From Anagrus nilaparvatae (Eukaryota; Arthropoda; Insecta; Hymenoptera; Mymaridae), in assembly GCA_022575985.1 (NCBI GenBank), contig JAKSXM010000272.1:27049501-27113500 (forward strand): a stretch of 64,000 nucleotides of DNA, read 5' to 3'. Shown piece after piece: positions 43,700-56,400 of this stretch. A program made the position numbers and the translations under genes. The notes beneath the pieces were generated by a model, which was given only the letters and a program-made list of their open reading frames with translations, made no database searches and was not told the DNA's origin. The stretch's first letter is position 1, and each line of letters opens with the position of its first letter.

Positions 43700-44250
43700 C
43701 TCCCTGCAAAAAATTAGTATAGCATTACGTAATAAAAAAGATAAATAAATTGATTAATTTCTTAAAATTAAAACTCACATCAAAAAATAATCTTGTTTTT
43801 TTTATTTTTTGATGCAAAATATTTTTTGACAAAATTTTCCCATTTAGACATCAGATCCGAGAAGTCGAGTAACAACAGATTTCCGAGAACTAATGCTACT
43901 TCCATATAAAAAAATTAGGTATATTAGGTCCAAAAAGAAAAAAATTATTGGCATTTTTTTTATTTTTTGACTCAATACAAAAAATTTTGAGAAAAAAACT
44001 TTTACAAATTTAGATATCAGTTCCATAAGAAATCCAGTAATATCGATTTTTCTAAAACTAAAACTCCTGTGAAAAAATATTAGGTATTGCGTCCAAAAAG
44101 AAAGAAAAAACTGCTATTTTTTTATTTTTTGGTGATGAAAAATCGCAGACGAAAATTTTCGCAAATTTAGGTATCAGATACGACGAGTAATAACGTTATT
44201 GTTAACAATTTTCTTAAAAATAGTACTTCCATATATTGAAAAAAAATTAG
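43700..44250. repeat. ~160-bp tandem repeat, about three copies
   Basis: TTTAGACATCAGATCC, TTTAGATATCAGTTCC and TTTAGGTATCAGATAC start successive units near 43,845, 44,008 and 44,166. Units share TCCAAAAAGAAA and TTTATTTTTTG blocks. Similar blocks occur in the arms of the 6.39 kb element (24,010-24,090), so the two repeats may be related. Confidence 0.65.
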
Positions 44251-44675
44251 GTTTTTGCCTAATTTTACCAATTACATTACATTGGTAAAAATTTAACTAC
44301 AGATGTTTAAAATAATATAAACAAAATTTTATTTATTTAGATTAAAATAAAAATATTCGTCTACACTTTTATTAATTTTGTTTCTTATAAACTAGATTTT
44401 TATTGATTCAAAAAATATATTATTGTTATAATATAACTATATATTTTACCTTATTTAAATTATTTATTAAAAATAGATTTGTATAAGAAATTTGGTAGGT
44501 ATATGAGGGACTAAAAATTTTTTATTTTATATAATACCTAATATAGTATATTTGTATTTATTTATAACAAAGTAAGTATATTAAAAACAAAATAAATAGA
44601 AAGAAGAAAACTATATTCATCTTTTTATTTTTTATGTACATATCAGTAATTTAAAATGCTATACTTTATTTTCAT

Positions 44676-46343
44676 TTACCATGATTCACCGTCTGTGATA
44701 TTCTGGCTATACCCTTCAAAACACCTATCGATTTCTTCAAACTCATCAGAGTCATGCAAATTAAACTCATCAAATAATCTATCAATTCCTTCCAAATCAT
44801 CAGAATTACCTTCATCAGTATCATCTGTATATGAGTCATCAAGTGTAGTAACAGAATCAGCGTAAAAATAAGAGTCATTATCATAATAGTAACTGTCATA
44901 TTCTAGTTTTAAGTTAACATGCTTACGCCCCCGTAGAATATCCCTCCTTATATCATCTAGAATTTTCCCCGATACATGACTGCATTCAAAAACATCAAGT
45001 TGTTCTAAACTTAATTCTTCTACTAATTGTATTAATTGTGTATTTGTTAAATTAGTAGCAGAAACGTCTAAATGAGTTAATTTGGGGATTGTACTTAAGT
45101 TCTTCAAACCAATATCTGTGAAATGGCAACCAGTAATATCAAGACATTTTAATTTTTCGCATTTATTTAAGGCTAGTAACATTTTATCTATATTTCTTTC
45201 TTTTGATTTATAAGTTATTATAATCCCTAATGATTCAAGATTTGGTAACTGACCAAAAGCATTTACTCCAATTTCCGTTAATAAATATCCATCTATGCAC
45301 AATTTTATATCTTTTAAACTCTTACATTCACTTATTCTTTTTATAAATTCATCATTTAAAGCTAATCCAGTCAACTTAAGTACTTTTAAATTTTTAAATT
45401 GAGGAAACGAATAATTTATTTGACTTTCCATTAAATCTATGTCTAATAATTCTAAGTAGTCTCTGGATAAACATTCGAAAAATTTTTCATCAACTTTTAT
45501 TTCCTCCTTTAATTTTAGAATTTTCAAATTTTTTTGCTTTGAAAGAAAATCAGATAGTTTATTGGTTTCATCAAATCCAGCAACTGAAAACCAACCAAAT
45601 TTAACGATATTCACACAATTACTTTTATTTAATGCATTAATTCCTTCTGAATCTAATTTTTTTTGCAATTCAATAGTAGTTTTATCAAGATTATATAATC
45701 CTCTATTTTTATTAATATATAATTCTACATGCAATCTTTTTACGTTATTTAATCTTGATAGAAAATCAAATAAATAGTTTATTGCATCAAATTTACAGTC
45801 ACATACAACAAATTCTTCAAGACGATGTGGTTGCAATTTCAAAAAACTTTTTCCATTTAAATTCAAAGATATAAATTTTAAAGTAGTAAGATTAACATTG
45901 TTTGTAAAAATTAATTCCATATCATCTTCATTTGATTTTAAGTCAGTTTGAAAATTTCCAAAAAAATTTATAGAATCGTGAAATTCAAGGTAAGAAATAT
46001 TTTTGCATGCGTTTGCTGTTTCTTTTATTAACAATGTTGCATAATCTTCAATATTCTCAAAATCAACTATTAAAGAATTCAAATAATTCCCACAAGTTTT
46101 AATATAATTAAGAATAAAAGGTAGTGCTTCTGTTTTTCCATTTAGTTCATTAATCAATTCATAATTTACATCTAATTCTTTGACTAAGATACTAGCCCAT
46201 CTCGTACACACAAGAGAAGCTTTTAATTCTTCTACTTCGGTTAAATATTTAAAAATTTCCATGAAACAATCATTGTTTAAGCAATTTATATGCATTTCCT
46301 TCATTTTCTTTAAAGAATTTTCAGTTTCTTGGTCTGTTGACAT
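44676..46343 (-). CDS. F-box/LRR protein (555 aa, intact, longest copy)
   Basis: Starts MSTDQETENSLKKMKEMHIN at 46,343. The F-box is at about residues 20-60 (INCLNNDCFMEIFKYLTEVE, LVCTRWASILVKEL), then LRRs (LTHLDVSATNLTNTQLIQLV). The C-terminus is acidic and longer than in its neighbours, ending EEIDRCFEGYSQNITDGESW, because it lacks the 2-bp deletion that shortens the two genes to its left. The usual acceptor before the ATG is changed (TGCTG/GTTCAAAAATG instead of TGCAG), so splicing must use another site such as TTTAAG further upstream. The GTAAGT donor near 46,480 is kept. Presumed Skp1-binding SCF substrate receptor; target unknown. Confidence 0.87.
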   Translation of the reverse strand: MSTDQETENSLKKMKEMHINCLNNDCFMEIFKYLTEVEELKASLVCTRWASILVKELDVNYELINELNGKTEALPFILNYIKTCGNYLNSLIVDFENIEDYATLLIKETANACKNISYLEFHDSINFFGNFQTDLKSNEDDMELIFTNNVNLTTLKFISLNLNGKSFLKLQPHRLEEFVVCDCKFDAINYLFDFLSRLNNVKRLHVELYINKNRGLYNLDKTTIELQKKLDSEGINALNKSNCVNIVKFGWFSVAGFDETNKLSDFLSKQKNLKILKLKEEIKVDEKFFECLSRDYLELLDIDLMESQINYSFPQFKNLKVLKLTGLALNDEFIKRISECKSLKDIKLCIDGYLLTEIGVNAFGQLPNLESLGIIITYKSKERNIDKMLLALNKCEKLKCLDITGCHFTDIGLKNLSTIPKLTHLDVSATNLTNTQLIQLVEELSLEQLDVFECSHVSGKILDDIRRDILRGRKHVNLKLEYDSYYYDNDSYFYADSVTTLDDSYTDDTDEGNSDDLEGIDRLFDEFNLHDSDEFEEIDRCFEGYSQNITDGESW

Positions 46344-46696
46344 TTTTGAACCAGCATTAAACGATTCAATCTTAAATAATTGAATAAAACATGAAAATAT
46401 ATTTTTTGAACATAAGATCTGTTGAATGATCTTGTTAATTAAAAGTATTCAAGAAATTTATATAATTAATTGTAAATTAACTTACCATTTAAATTTTATA
46501 TATTGTTTGCTGACAAAAATTGCTTTATAAAAATTTTATAATATCTGTAAAAATTATAGATATATAAATACTGGTATAAAAAATTTCGAAAAATAATCTG
46601 TTATTATATATTTTTGCAATAACATTTGCAATTTCAAGATAATAATAGTAAATATATATAATAGTAAAACTATAATAAAACTCGTATCCACGCTAA

Positions 46697-46975
46697 AAAC
46701 GGAGCACGTGTTAGTTTTTTGTTAATTTAATTCAGATTTGAATGTTTAGTAATTATAAGAGTGCCACTTAATTAATATTTAATATAATGAATTTAAAAAC
46801 ATATATAGATTTGGAATTTCAAAAATTAATAATCAAGTTTAATGATTTTAATCACACGTGTGATGAAAATAATGTACATTATTTTTCAGATTACTGATTA
46901 ATCAAAACAATAATAAAAATGCTGTTAATGCAGATATTTTTTTTACCATCAATTTATTTGGTGGTGTTTTTAAAT
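46697..46975 (-). promoter_or_regulatory. Upstream block of the 44.7-46.3 kb F-box gene
   Basis: ACGGAGCACGTGTTAG at 46,699 and GCTGTTAATGCAGATATTTT with TTTACCATCAATTTATTTGG at 46,921-46,960 match the two halves of the block at other copies, spaced wider here. Confidence 0.45.
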
Positions 46976-47944
46976 TTAATTTTCTTGATTTTTTGTTTTC
47001 TTAAATTCTTAGTAATTTTACATTAGTTATTATATGTATAATAACTTTAAATAGTTATAAAAAAAAATCTTTTCATCAAACGTCCACGAATTGGTGAAGC
47101 AAATATATAGAGTAAATATAGCATTTAATAAAATTTGAAAAAATAATTTAATTACATGCATGCATGTAATATGCCAGCTTCAATTACAATAATTTATTAT
47201 ATAGTGTATTATAATATAAACTATAAAATAAAAATTGAGCAATTCCTTCCAAAAAAAAAAAAAGAAAACACTGATTTATATTCCAAAACAATATAGTTTT
47301 ATTTTTTAAACAAAAATTCTTTTTTTTGCACATTATTGTATCTTTAAAAAAAGGGGGGAAAATCCTTCATGTATGACTTTTAGTTCGTCTTTTTTATTCT
47401 CACGAAGCTTTAAAAATTCTATACCTATGTTTTTGTTGTTAAAAATCCTTTTTTTTTCATTTGTCACGTTACCACATCTTCAAGTCTTCATAAGCTATTG
47501 TTTTTCCTTTAACTTGCCTTTTTTGACCTTTTTTTTTCATAAACCACATAGTTTTATGCGTGTAGACTTCTAAGAAATGTGGGTTTCTTGAATTTTTTAC
47601 TTTATTTTCTCTTGAAATTGTATACAACTATATACAAATCTTTTGTTCTTATTTTTATCCATTTTTTCCCTTTTTTAACTTTACTTTTGTCATCATCATT
47701 TAGGTTTAGAATTACTTCCTGCATTCTTACTTATGATGTACTGAATATTTACTTCCTTTTGAATTTATATTTTTATATATTTAATATTTATATTAATTTT
47801 TCTTGAATTTAAAAAATTCTTTAATTTTGATTTATTGCTCTTCTGATCAAAATTTGAATAAATTACTAAAATTTATTAAAATTTTGGAAAGCTGCTATTT
47901 TTGTATTTTTATTTGATAACTGGAGAAATAAATAGTATATTTAC
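46976..47944. other. T-rich intergenic stretch
   Basis: T-rich on the + strand from about 47,280. Two frames of 66-75 codons (47,373-47,806) are F/L/S-rich products of this bias without a recognisable domain or signal, and are not called genes. Confidence 0.5.
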
Positions 47945-48110
47945 GGCTCGTGTCCAGAAAAGTAAAGAATGGCCCAAATCGCACGAAAATAACCTTCCGA
48001 GGCGAAGCCGAGGATGGTAAACTGCGATTTGGGGCGTTCTTTATTTATGGACAAGGGCCGTATAAAATTTTTCTGCGACAGTAGCGAGAAATTTCATGGC
48101 TATTGTACAG
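47945..48110. repeat. Dispersed GC-richer repeat, copy 1
   Basis: GAAGCCGAGGATGGTAAACT, GCGATTTGGGGC, TATTTATGGACAAGGGCCGT and TCTGCGACAGTAGCGAG. The last ~90 bp are inverted at 51,242-51,330. Confidence 0.7.
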
Positions 48111-51084
48111 AATAATTTATTTTGGTTTTTTGGTGTTATTTATTTGCAGCATATTAATAAACTTAGTATTTTATGCAACAAGTGTGTAAAATTTATTTTT
48201 AATTATGGGTGATTATCTGATATTTAACAATTTGTCGAAAAATAACAATTTTATCCGACCAAGCTGCGATGGATCCAACTTTGGCCAGAATAAATTTGTA
48301 TACTTTTTATAGAACATTTTTGGACAGTTTACAGCTTTAAAATATATTTTTTGAAAACTCCCCCCTCCCCTCAAAGTGCTTCTGCATTTTTACCCAGAAA
48401 AAAATGTAAAAAAATTGAAAAAACAGAACAGCATCACCGGAAATTTAAAGAGATAGTTTCAAAAATTTGACAGGAACACCCTGGAAATATTTTCATAAGA
48501 CCTGATAAGAACAAATTTTAGTAGTAAATGAAAATTCACTAAAAAAATAGAATGTGAAAATTCAATTACTTTACAACCTTAATGTTCACAATTTTTGGTA
48601 TAAAAAAATCTAGATTACAGATTAAATTCAGCAAATAATCACATGAACTACTGTAGGAACAGAAAACTTGAAAGTATACTAAAAAATGAAAATTTTTTTA
48701 TGAAAGTCTCAATTTAAAGCAACCAATAATTATTCGCACAAAAGCTCATATCCATTATCTTAATAAATATTGATAAAGAGGCTATATAAATTGATTACTT
48801 GAAGCAATTATATGAGTTTTAATATTTGAACGTGCTTTTACATTATAATGTTAGTTTTGGCTTTTTAATGGCTTGTATAGTTTGTTAGCATTGTAATGCA
48901 AGCTCCAAACCGCAAGATGAACCTCTTATCTTTGAAACTTTTAACCATTAAGATAATAAAGCTTTGTTGACCAGCGTCAAACTCAAAATCACCACAGAAG
49001 TTAACTGCCAGAAAAATTTAGAAAAAATAAAAAAATTTTGAAAATTTTTAAGCAATTTCTTAACAGTACAAGATGACTATAAATTAAGCTTTCAGTATAG
49101 AAGACCAATAAATTACATAAAAACCACAAAACTTGATAAATAAGTTTAAATCAATACATAAGAAAATTAAAGTATAAGTGTTAAATTAACACAAATTAAT
49201 TTTATACGTTTTGAGGTCTTGTTATAAGTTGACCTTTGATTTAGATTGAATATACTGAACTAAAAAGCTATAAATCAATGTTAAAACTTTAATTTTGTCA
49301 TTGAATCTTACAGATATATACTCAATTAGTTGTAACTAAAAAGAAAGATAATTAAAGACAAAGAATTAGATTAATTTTACTTCTTTTTCGAACTGTAATT
49401 TATTTTACTTTCTGTCAATATTTAATGTAAAAACTGTAACTGTGAAAGTAAAATTAATTATTTAACATTTTTCGTGTGGTTTCTATTCAAAATTAAAAAA
49501 AATTTTACAAGTTCTATCTGCGCGCTTAAATTTTCAAGTAATACAATTTAACAGTGTACTTGACAAATTTAATCTCTTTTATATTCATTGTTAAAATATG
49601 CATAATTATGTAATGTAAAAATACACAGACATCTTATTTAAATGCGAATATATTTTATAACGGCAATGTAAAAAATATGGAGACCGGATAAAACTCTCTC
49701 GAGTAATAAGTAACGGCGATTGGTCAAGAGCATCCGGCAAATAGGACAATTTGTCAACTAGCTCATGGTTCATATTTAATTAAATTTTATCATTTTATTC
49801 GTGTTCAAGAATTTATTATAGTTTTATAGTCGATTTTTTAAGAAAATCATTTTTTTAATTTTGATTAGTTTTGTTTGCCTGTCGGCGAAATATTTGCATT
49901 GAAAATTTATTTTTTTCTTGGGTTATATCCCTAAATTACCGTCAAAAATTCAAAAATTGACACTTTTGTATCAAAAAACTATTTTTCTCACGCCCAAAAC
50001 ATAAAATTCTCGCATAAAAACTGGGACAAAAGCTTTAAAAATTGTACTAAGAAATTTTTAGCCCAGAATCACATATTTTTTTAATGCAAAAGCTCTTAAA
50101 ATTTCAAAATAGAAAACCCAACCAAAGTCTTATTTGAAAAATGTACACTTTGATTTTACAATAAAATTCTCTCTAAAAATCTCACAAACAAGACATGTTA
50201 CAATAAAAGTACATTATTTATTTTTTATTGATTTATTGTAAAAATAAATGAGTTTACAATAACAAAAAATATCAAGTACACTTATTTCATGACTTTATAT
50301 TTCTTTTCAAAGCAGAAAAAAAAATTTATAAAATCTTTCTGAAATACAATAAATTGCAATTTATTAACAAAAATATATAAAAATCGCAATAATAAATCTT
50401 AGTAAAGAAAAAATAGTATATTTTTAATAAAGATAAATAATTACATTTTTTTAGCTAAGAAACGTGAAATTTTAGATAAATAATATGATGATATTTTTGC
50501 TTTTGAACTTTAGTACAAGAAAAACGGAAGTTTTAAGCTCTTCTATATATATTTATTCTTGATTATAACAGTTCGCATTTTGTACTAAAAGGAGAAATAT
50601 ATATGAAAAGATATCATAGAAGAAATTACATAAACCAGACACATTGAATTTCTTCTTCTTTTAATATTAATATTTTCTTCTTTTTAAGCTAAATATTTAT
50701 GTCAAAAAATATTTTATACTTTATAAATCTGTTAATTTTATTTTATGCTTTGAATATAATTAAATGCTGTTTTTATTAATATTAAAATAGTTTATACAGA
50801 TGTGTTTACTCGAAAACTCGAAATGTTTTTTAATTTACTGGAATACCTAGTTATGTAATTTTGGATGGGAGACAGATTTTCTAAAATTTGCATTTGTTTG
50901 CATTAGTGTTCAGAATTGAAAGCGTTTATATCTTTGCACTGATGCAACGGTGACTACAAGCGAATTAACTTCAATTTCTTTATTTGCCAACTTCTGGATT
51001 TTGCTGTAAAATTTAGTTTATATTTTGTTCAATTGTTGAATAAAATAAAATCTAAATTTTCTGATTTTGGCTGAAATAGTACAC
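48111..51084. other. AT-rich intergenic DNA, no gene seen
   Basis: No credible frame or RNA. It lies between opposite-facing copies of the dispersed repeat, so it could be the interior of a larger composite element. Confidence 0.45.
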
Positions 51085-52030
51085 ATTACTTCAAAATAAA
51101 GAACTGCCCCAATCCGGGGCGTAGCCAAGGATGGTAAACTGCGATTTGAGGCATTCTTTTTTTATTTTCAAGGACTGTATATTATTTTTCTGTACAGTAG
51201 CCACGAAAGTACGATTTCCTTGGACGTGCAGCGGCTTTTTCTCGCGGAATTTTCTCGCTACTGTCGCAAAAAAATTTTATACGGCCCTTGTCCATAAATA
51301 AAGAATGCCCCAAATCGCAGTTTACTCGGCTTACACGATCCGTAAATATACTATTTCTTGGCAGCGACCAGAAAGTACGTATTTCCCGGCCGCGGCGCGA
51401 TTCGAAAATATGTGTTTTCTTGTCACTGACGAAGAAATAGTATGTTATGAGCTTGTGTCCAGAAAAGTAAAGAATGGACCAAATCGCACGTAAATGACCA
51501 TCCGAGGCGAAGCCAAGGTTGGTAAACTGCGATTTTGGTTCATTCTTTATTTATGGACACGGGCTAATAATATACTATTTCTTCGTCAGTGGCGAGAAAA
51601 CACGTGTTTTCCGGTCGCGCAACAGCCGGGAAAACATGCTTTCTGGCCGCTAACAAAAAAATTGTGTTTTGCCCTTGGCATTAAAAAAAGAATGCCCCGG
51701 ATCACAGTTTGCCATCCTCGGATTGCAAATTGCAATTTACGTGCGATCTGGACCATTATTTATTTTCGCGGCCTAAGATAAAATTATACAATTTCTCCTT
51801 CATTAACAAGAGAAAACGCGTCATTGCCGGACGCGTAGCATTCGGGAAATACGTACTTTCTCGCCGCTGATGAAAAAAATTGTTTCTGTTGAAAATTGAA
51901 AAATTATTTTTCTGAGGCTATATTTTGACCCTAAATAAAGCACGCCTTAAACCGCAAACTACTATCTTCGCCTCAAATGTCAATTTACTTGCGATTTGGG
52001 AGATTCTTGTTTTTCTGGCCAGAAGTTAAT
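51085..52030. repeat. Cluster of dispersed GC-richer repeat copies
   Basis: At least four partial copies in both orientations. Recognisable blocks are GGCGAAGCC..GGTTGGTAAACTGCG (51,505-51,535), GCCCCAAATCGCAGTTTAC (51,307), CCGGCCGCGGCGCGATTCG (51,388) and GCGGCCTAAGATAAAATTAT (51,767). Reading frames of 62 and 95 codons here are repeat-derived. Confidence 0.65.
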
Positions 52031-53230
52031 ACACAATATTATTCAAACATTCTTTAATAATTTTCGCATTATTTCAACAAATATTTTTTAAAAATTTTAC
52101 CGAATTTTCCCTAAATGTCTGACTATATATTTATTAGATCACTGACGGCATATCAAATATTCAGGACTAAATTTCCAAATGCAATAAACCGAATCCAAAT
52201 GATGTCCACTCATTAAAGTTTAAATATTTAATATTTGCAATTATGTCGATAAAATGGAAAAAAAATTCACTATCTGTATCAGGAAACTTTAAATAAAAAA
52301 AAAATGATAATTTAGAGCGTGGATTTTGAAAGTAAATACTCATTCTGTTTCCGCAAAATCGCAAATTTTCCTCCCATACTCGCTCCCATATAACCAAATT
52401 AAAAATCAATTTCCTATAATTCATATAATAATAAAATTGTTTATGAAAATTATTATGATAATTTTCACTAAATATTTCACGTGAAAGTTAAAAATTAATA
52501 AATATAAATTTAAATAAATATAAAATACTGTAAAAACCACGCAATTACGTAATAAAATTAAATAAAACATTAATTTTAATTAAGTACCTGCAGATACCCA
52601 TACAAATAAAGTTGTATATGAATAAATGCAAAAAATCAATTGTAATATATATTTAAAGACACAGAGAGTTAATGTTGTTAAAAGAAAGTAAAAACAATTT
52701 CAATTAACACATTTATGCATATTATGAGAAAGGAATTCTTTCATTGACTCATTTAATATTATGCGGTTTTTTCTTTTGATTTGCTATCGCGTGTTCGTGT
52801 TTTCCTTGTTACTTATCCTTTTTTTTTGCATAAAAACAATGAAGACTTTTATGTGTGTGAGTGGTGAAAATAAGTTTCATTCTTGATAAAACACGAAGTA
52901 TTTGTACTTGATGATTATTGCTAATTTTGAGTGTATATATGATCCTGTGTCAAATTTTTAGCATAATAGGACATAATTTATGGCGATTTTTGGGCTGTAT
53001 TATGGCCATCTGATTTACGTATGACCAGAATTTTTTTTTTCTTTCTCTTGATAAAATCATCATTTATGCTCCTCCAAAGCCTACAGCAAGCGTAAAAAAC
53101 CCAAGCCTATTTTTTTAGTACCCAAAATTTTTCTACCCCTCATAAGTTAATTTTTGCAAAAATTATAATAAATGATTAAAATGAATAAAAAAAATAAAAA
53201 TGACTTAAAAAATTAATTTTTTGGTTACAG
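52031..53230. other. Spacer or intron upstream of the first visible PHLDB exon
   Basis: AT-rich. An 85-codon - strand frame at 52,167-52,424 has no recognised domain. The PHLDB start exon could lie here or further left, but I could not identify it. Confidence 0.4.
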
Positions 53231-53404
53231 GAAGAATAATTGTTGGCTCTAGTCGTGAAGCTGACGTACGAATATTAGAATCTGGAGTTGAATATGTACA
53301 CTGTTTAATCGAAAATATCGATGGTTCGGTCACGCTTCACCCAGTCAGCGGAAACACGTGCATTGACGGACATCTCATCAACGGTTCAGTGCGTTTGACA
53401 CAAG
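53231..53404 (+). CDS. PHLDB: PHLDB exon a: first half of FHA domain
   Basis: Acceptor TTGGTTACAG, donor CAAG/GTATAA. Encodes 58 residues with the FHA core R...S and the VHCLIEN strand. Confidence 0.88.
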
Positions 53405-56400
53405 GTATAAATAAATATGTTTAAATATATAGAATTATTTTTATTAAGTGTTGATATACTCCAATAAAAAATTTTATATTTATTTCTACACGCCTGATGT
53501 TTTAGATCAAAAGATAGTATCGCTTCAAAGATCAAAAATGTAGTGCAAGTAAAATCATTTTTTTTTTTTCAATATAAAATAAAATAAAAATCATTAATTA
53601 TAATTTTTGCTATAAAATTTATTATTAAATAAATATAATTATATTTTAATACGCATTTATGTTAAAAAACATTACATTATGTAAATATTTTTAATGTATT
53701 TATAATTTTATTAAAATATTATATATATATATATATTTTTATTTATTAAGTACATTTTGTAATAAATAATTGCACACTTGCGCTTGTTTTATATTCACAA
53801 TATGTGAATTTAATTAATTTAGATGTATATATATGAAATTTATATTAGATATTTTATGCATATATAGGATGTTCTGGTTCAAATGAAACAGTTACTGCTT
53901 GGTTTTGGATCGTATAGATCCACGTACTTAGATACAGTTGTTGTAATGCGTGGCTGTAAAATATAGATTTTTTTTGGATTTTCTTGTCAATGGCTGTCAA
54001 TGATACACTAGTTTTGGGCAGAAAAAAAAATAATCCCCCAGACTGTTCTTTCCCAATCTGGGCCCCGCCTCTATTCTTCTGCCCATGGGTCATAATTTTA
54101 TATTTTTTTCGCCATTCCCTGACGCTGATGTAGAAACATTGAGTATAAATTTAGGTCGGAAAAATAAAAAATAAACTAGATCGCAAATAAATTACCATCC
54201 CAGACAAAAGTAAAGGTGTTAATCTGTGATTTAGAAAAATCTATTTTTCTTGTCAGTGGCCAGAAAGCACGTATTTTCCGGCCGCATCGCGATTCAAAAA
54301 TGCGTGTTTTCTAGCCACTGACGAAGAAAAATTATGTTTTGGTCTCGGCCGTAAAAAAAAGAATGTTCTAGATCGCAGTTTGTCATCCTCGGCTTCGCCT
54401 TGGATTGCAATTTTCGTGCGATCTGGGCCATTCTTTGTTTTTACGGCCTAGGATAAAAATATACTATTTCTGGTCAGCCGCCAAAAAAGGCTCATATTAT
54501 CCGGGCACTGCGCGGCCGAAAAAGACGTCTTCTCTCACCACTGACATTAAAAAATTTTCTAAAATTTTCTAAAATTTTCTTCTTCCCTTGTCCATAAATA
54601 AAGAGCTTGCAGTTTATCATTCTCGACTTTGCCTCGAAATATAATTTATGTGATTTGGGCCATTCTTTACTTTTCTGGATATGAGCCGTAAATATATACT
54701 ATTTTTTTCCCAGCTTCTTAATTAACTATTAACTAATTAACTATTCCTCATTACTGTTGCCAAAAAAATTTATTCTTAGCATTGCCTTGAATAATATAAT
54801 ACTATGTGAATCTATAACCTGTGCTACTTTTTTTGAGACCCAATTTTTCTTATGTCTATATTTATGCCTTCAAATTCCAAGCAATACTGATTTGTCTTAG
54901 AATGATTCATATACAAACGATAATTTTCTTTAACTATTTTAAAAAGTATATATAATGATGAAAATATAAATGAATAATAATTTCAGGTTGTACAATATCG
55001 TTAGGAAGGTCATCAAATTTACGTTTTAATCATCCATCAGATAACAAAAAATATGTAAATAAAATAAATCATCATTATCAACAACAACAACAACAACAAC
55101 AACAAATACCACCCCAAGTACCTCAAAGAAAGTCATCAACAAATATTAAAAATGATTACGAAGAAGATATAAATTTTCATAGTAAATTAAATAAATTTGA
55201 ATTATTATCAAGACAACAAAATTTATCAATACGTAGAAATCAAACAAGTAATGGTAGCAGTAGTGGTGGTGGTGGTGGTGGTTGGGTATCACCAAAAGTA
55301 TTTTCATCAGATGCATTAACAACATCAGTACCAGCTGAACAAATATTATCACGTCCAATCCAACAACAGCATCAACAAAAATTACCAGTTAATTACAACA
55401 ATTATCATAATAATCATCAAAATTATCAATACAAACAAACGCCATTTCAAAATGTTACAAATTTCGAACATAACAATCCAGTACCAAATCAAGGACACAA
55501 TTCAACATACGATAACGATGATTACGACGATGAAGAATATTCAATGAATAATAACGAAAATAGAAATATGATTATGAACTCAACATCATCATCGTCGTCA
55601 TTAATGTCCAAAAGTTTTAATTGTCAAAGTAGACCATGGGATTATGATAATAATATTAAATGTAACAGAGAATTTGATATGAGCCAAAGTCTTATTGTTG
55701 CTAAGACAACAACATGTACTGAATTTCTTAAAATTGATAATTTTGGATCTAATCCAAATATGTGCCATAAAAGAACTGGATCTTATGATTCGCATCAAGA
55801 AACAAGGTAAATATTAATTTTTTATTGTTTTTTTTTTATTTATTTACAAGGACATTTTTTTTTAATAAACCAACAAAAAAAATTAATTATGATCTTCCTA
55901 TAACTTTTGCTAAATAAGATTATACAAACAATTCATTTATTATATTTTTGTCGTAACCTTGTAACCTTGTTAATGTACATGAATCCTTTGATATATATGG
56001 GTTATTTCGTGTTAAGTGACCTAATTAATTTTGTTTTGCTGGGTCAATTTTAGGTAAATTCTAAGTTTATTATTATAAAAAAAAGGTTTTGAGTTAAGTT
56101 CAAATCAATTTTAACCCGGAGTTACCACCGTTGCCCCCAAAGTACCATTATTCCCCTATACGTTTGGTGTCGTTCTAAAAAACCTCAGAACAAAACGATT
56201 CCTTATAAAAAATAAAATTTTTCAACAAAAATTGATCTGAATTAACCCATACACATAGTAGTATCATTATCGATTATATACTTACATATTATAAATTGCT
56301 TGTAAATTATTAAAGTTATTGTGTGAGATTGTTAAATTATTATTATTATTATTATATAAAATACATAAATCATTGTCAAAATTTTTAATGTTACATCAAA

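Noticed and set aside
47373..47806. Hydrophobic frames as small membrane proteins
   Set aside because: T-rich DNA alone yields F/L/S-rich translations; there is no conserved or paralogous copy and no start context.
52167..52424. 85-codon - strand frame as a gene
   Set aside because: No domain, no paralogue and low-complexity content; not supported.
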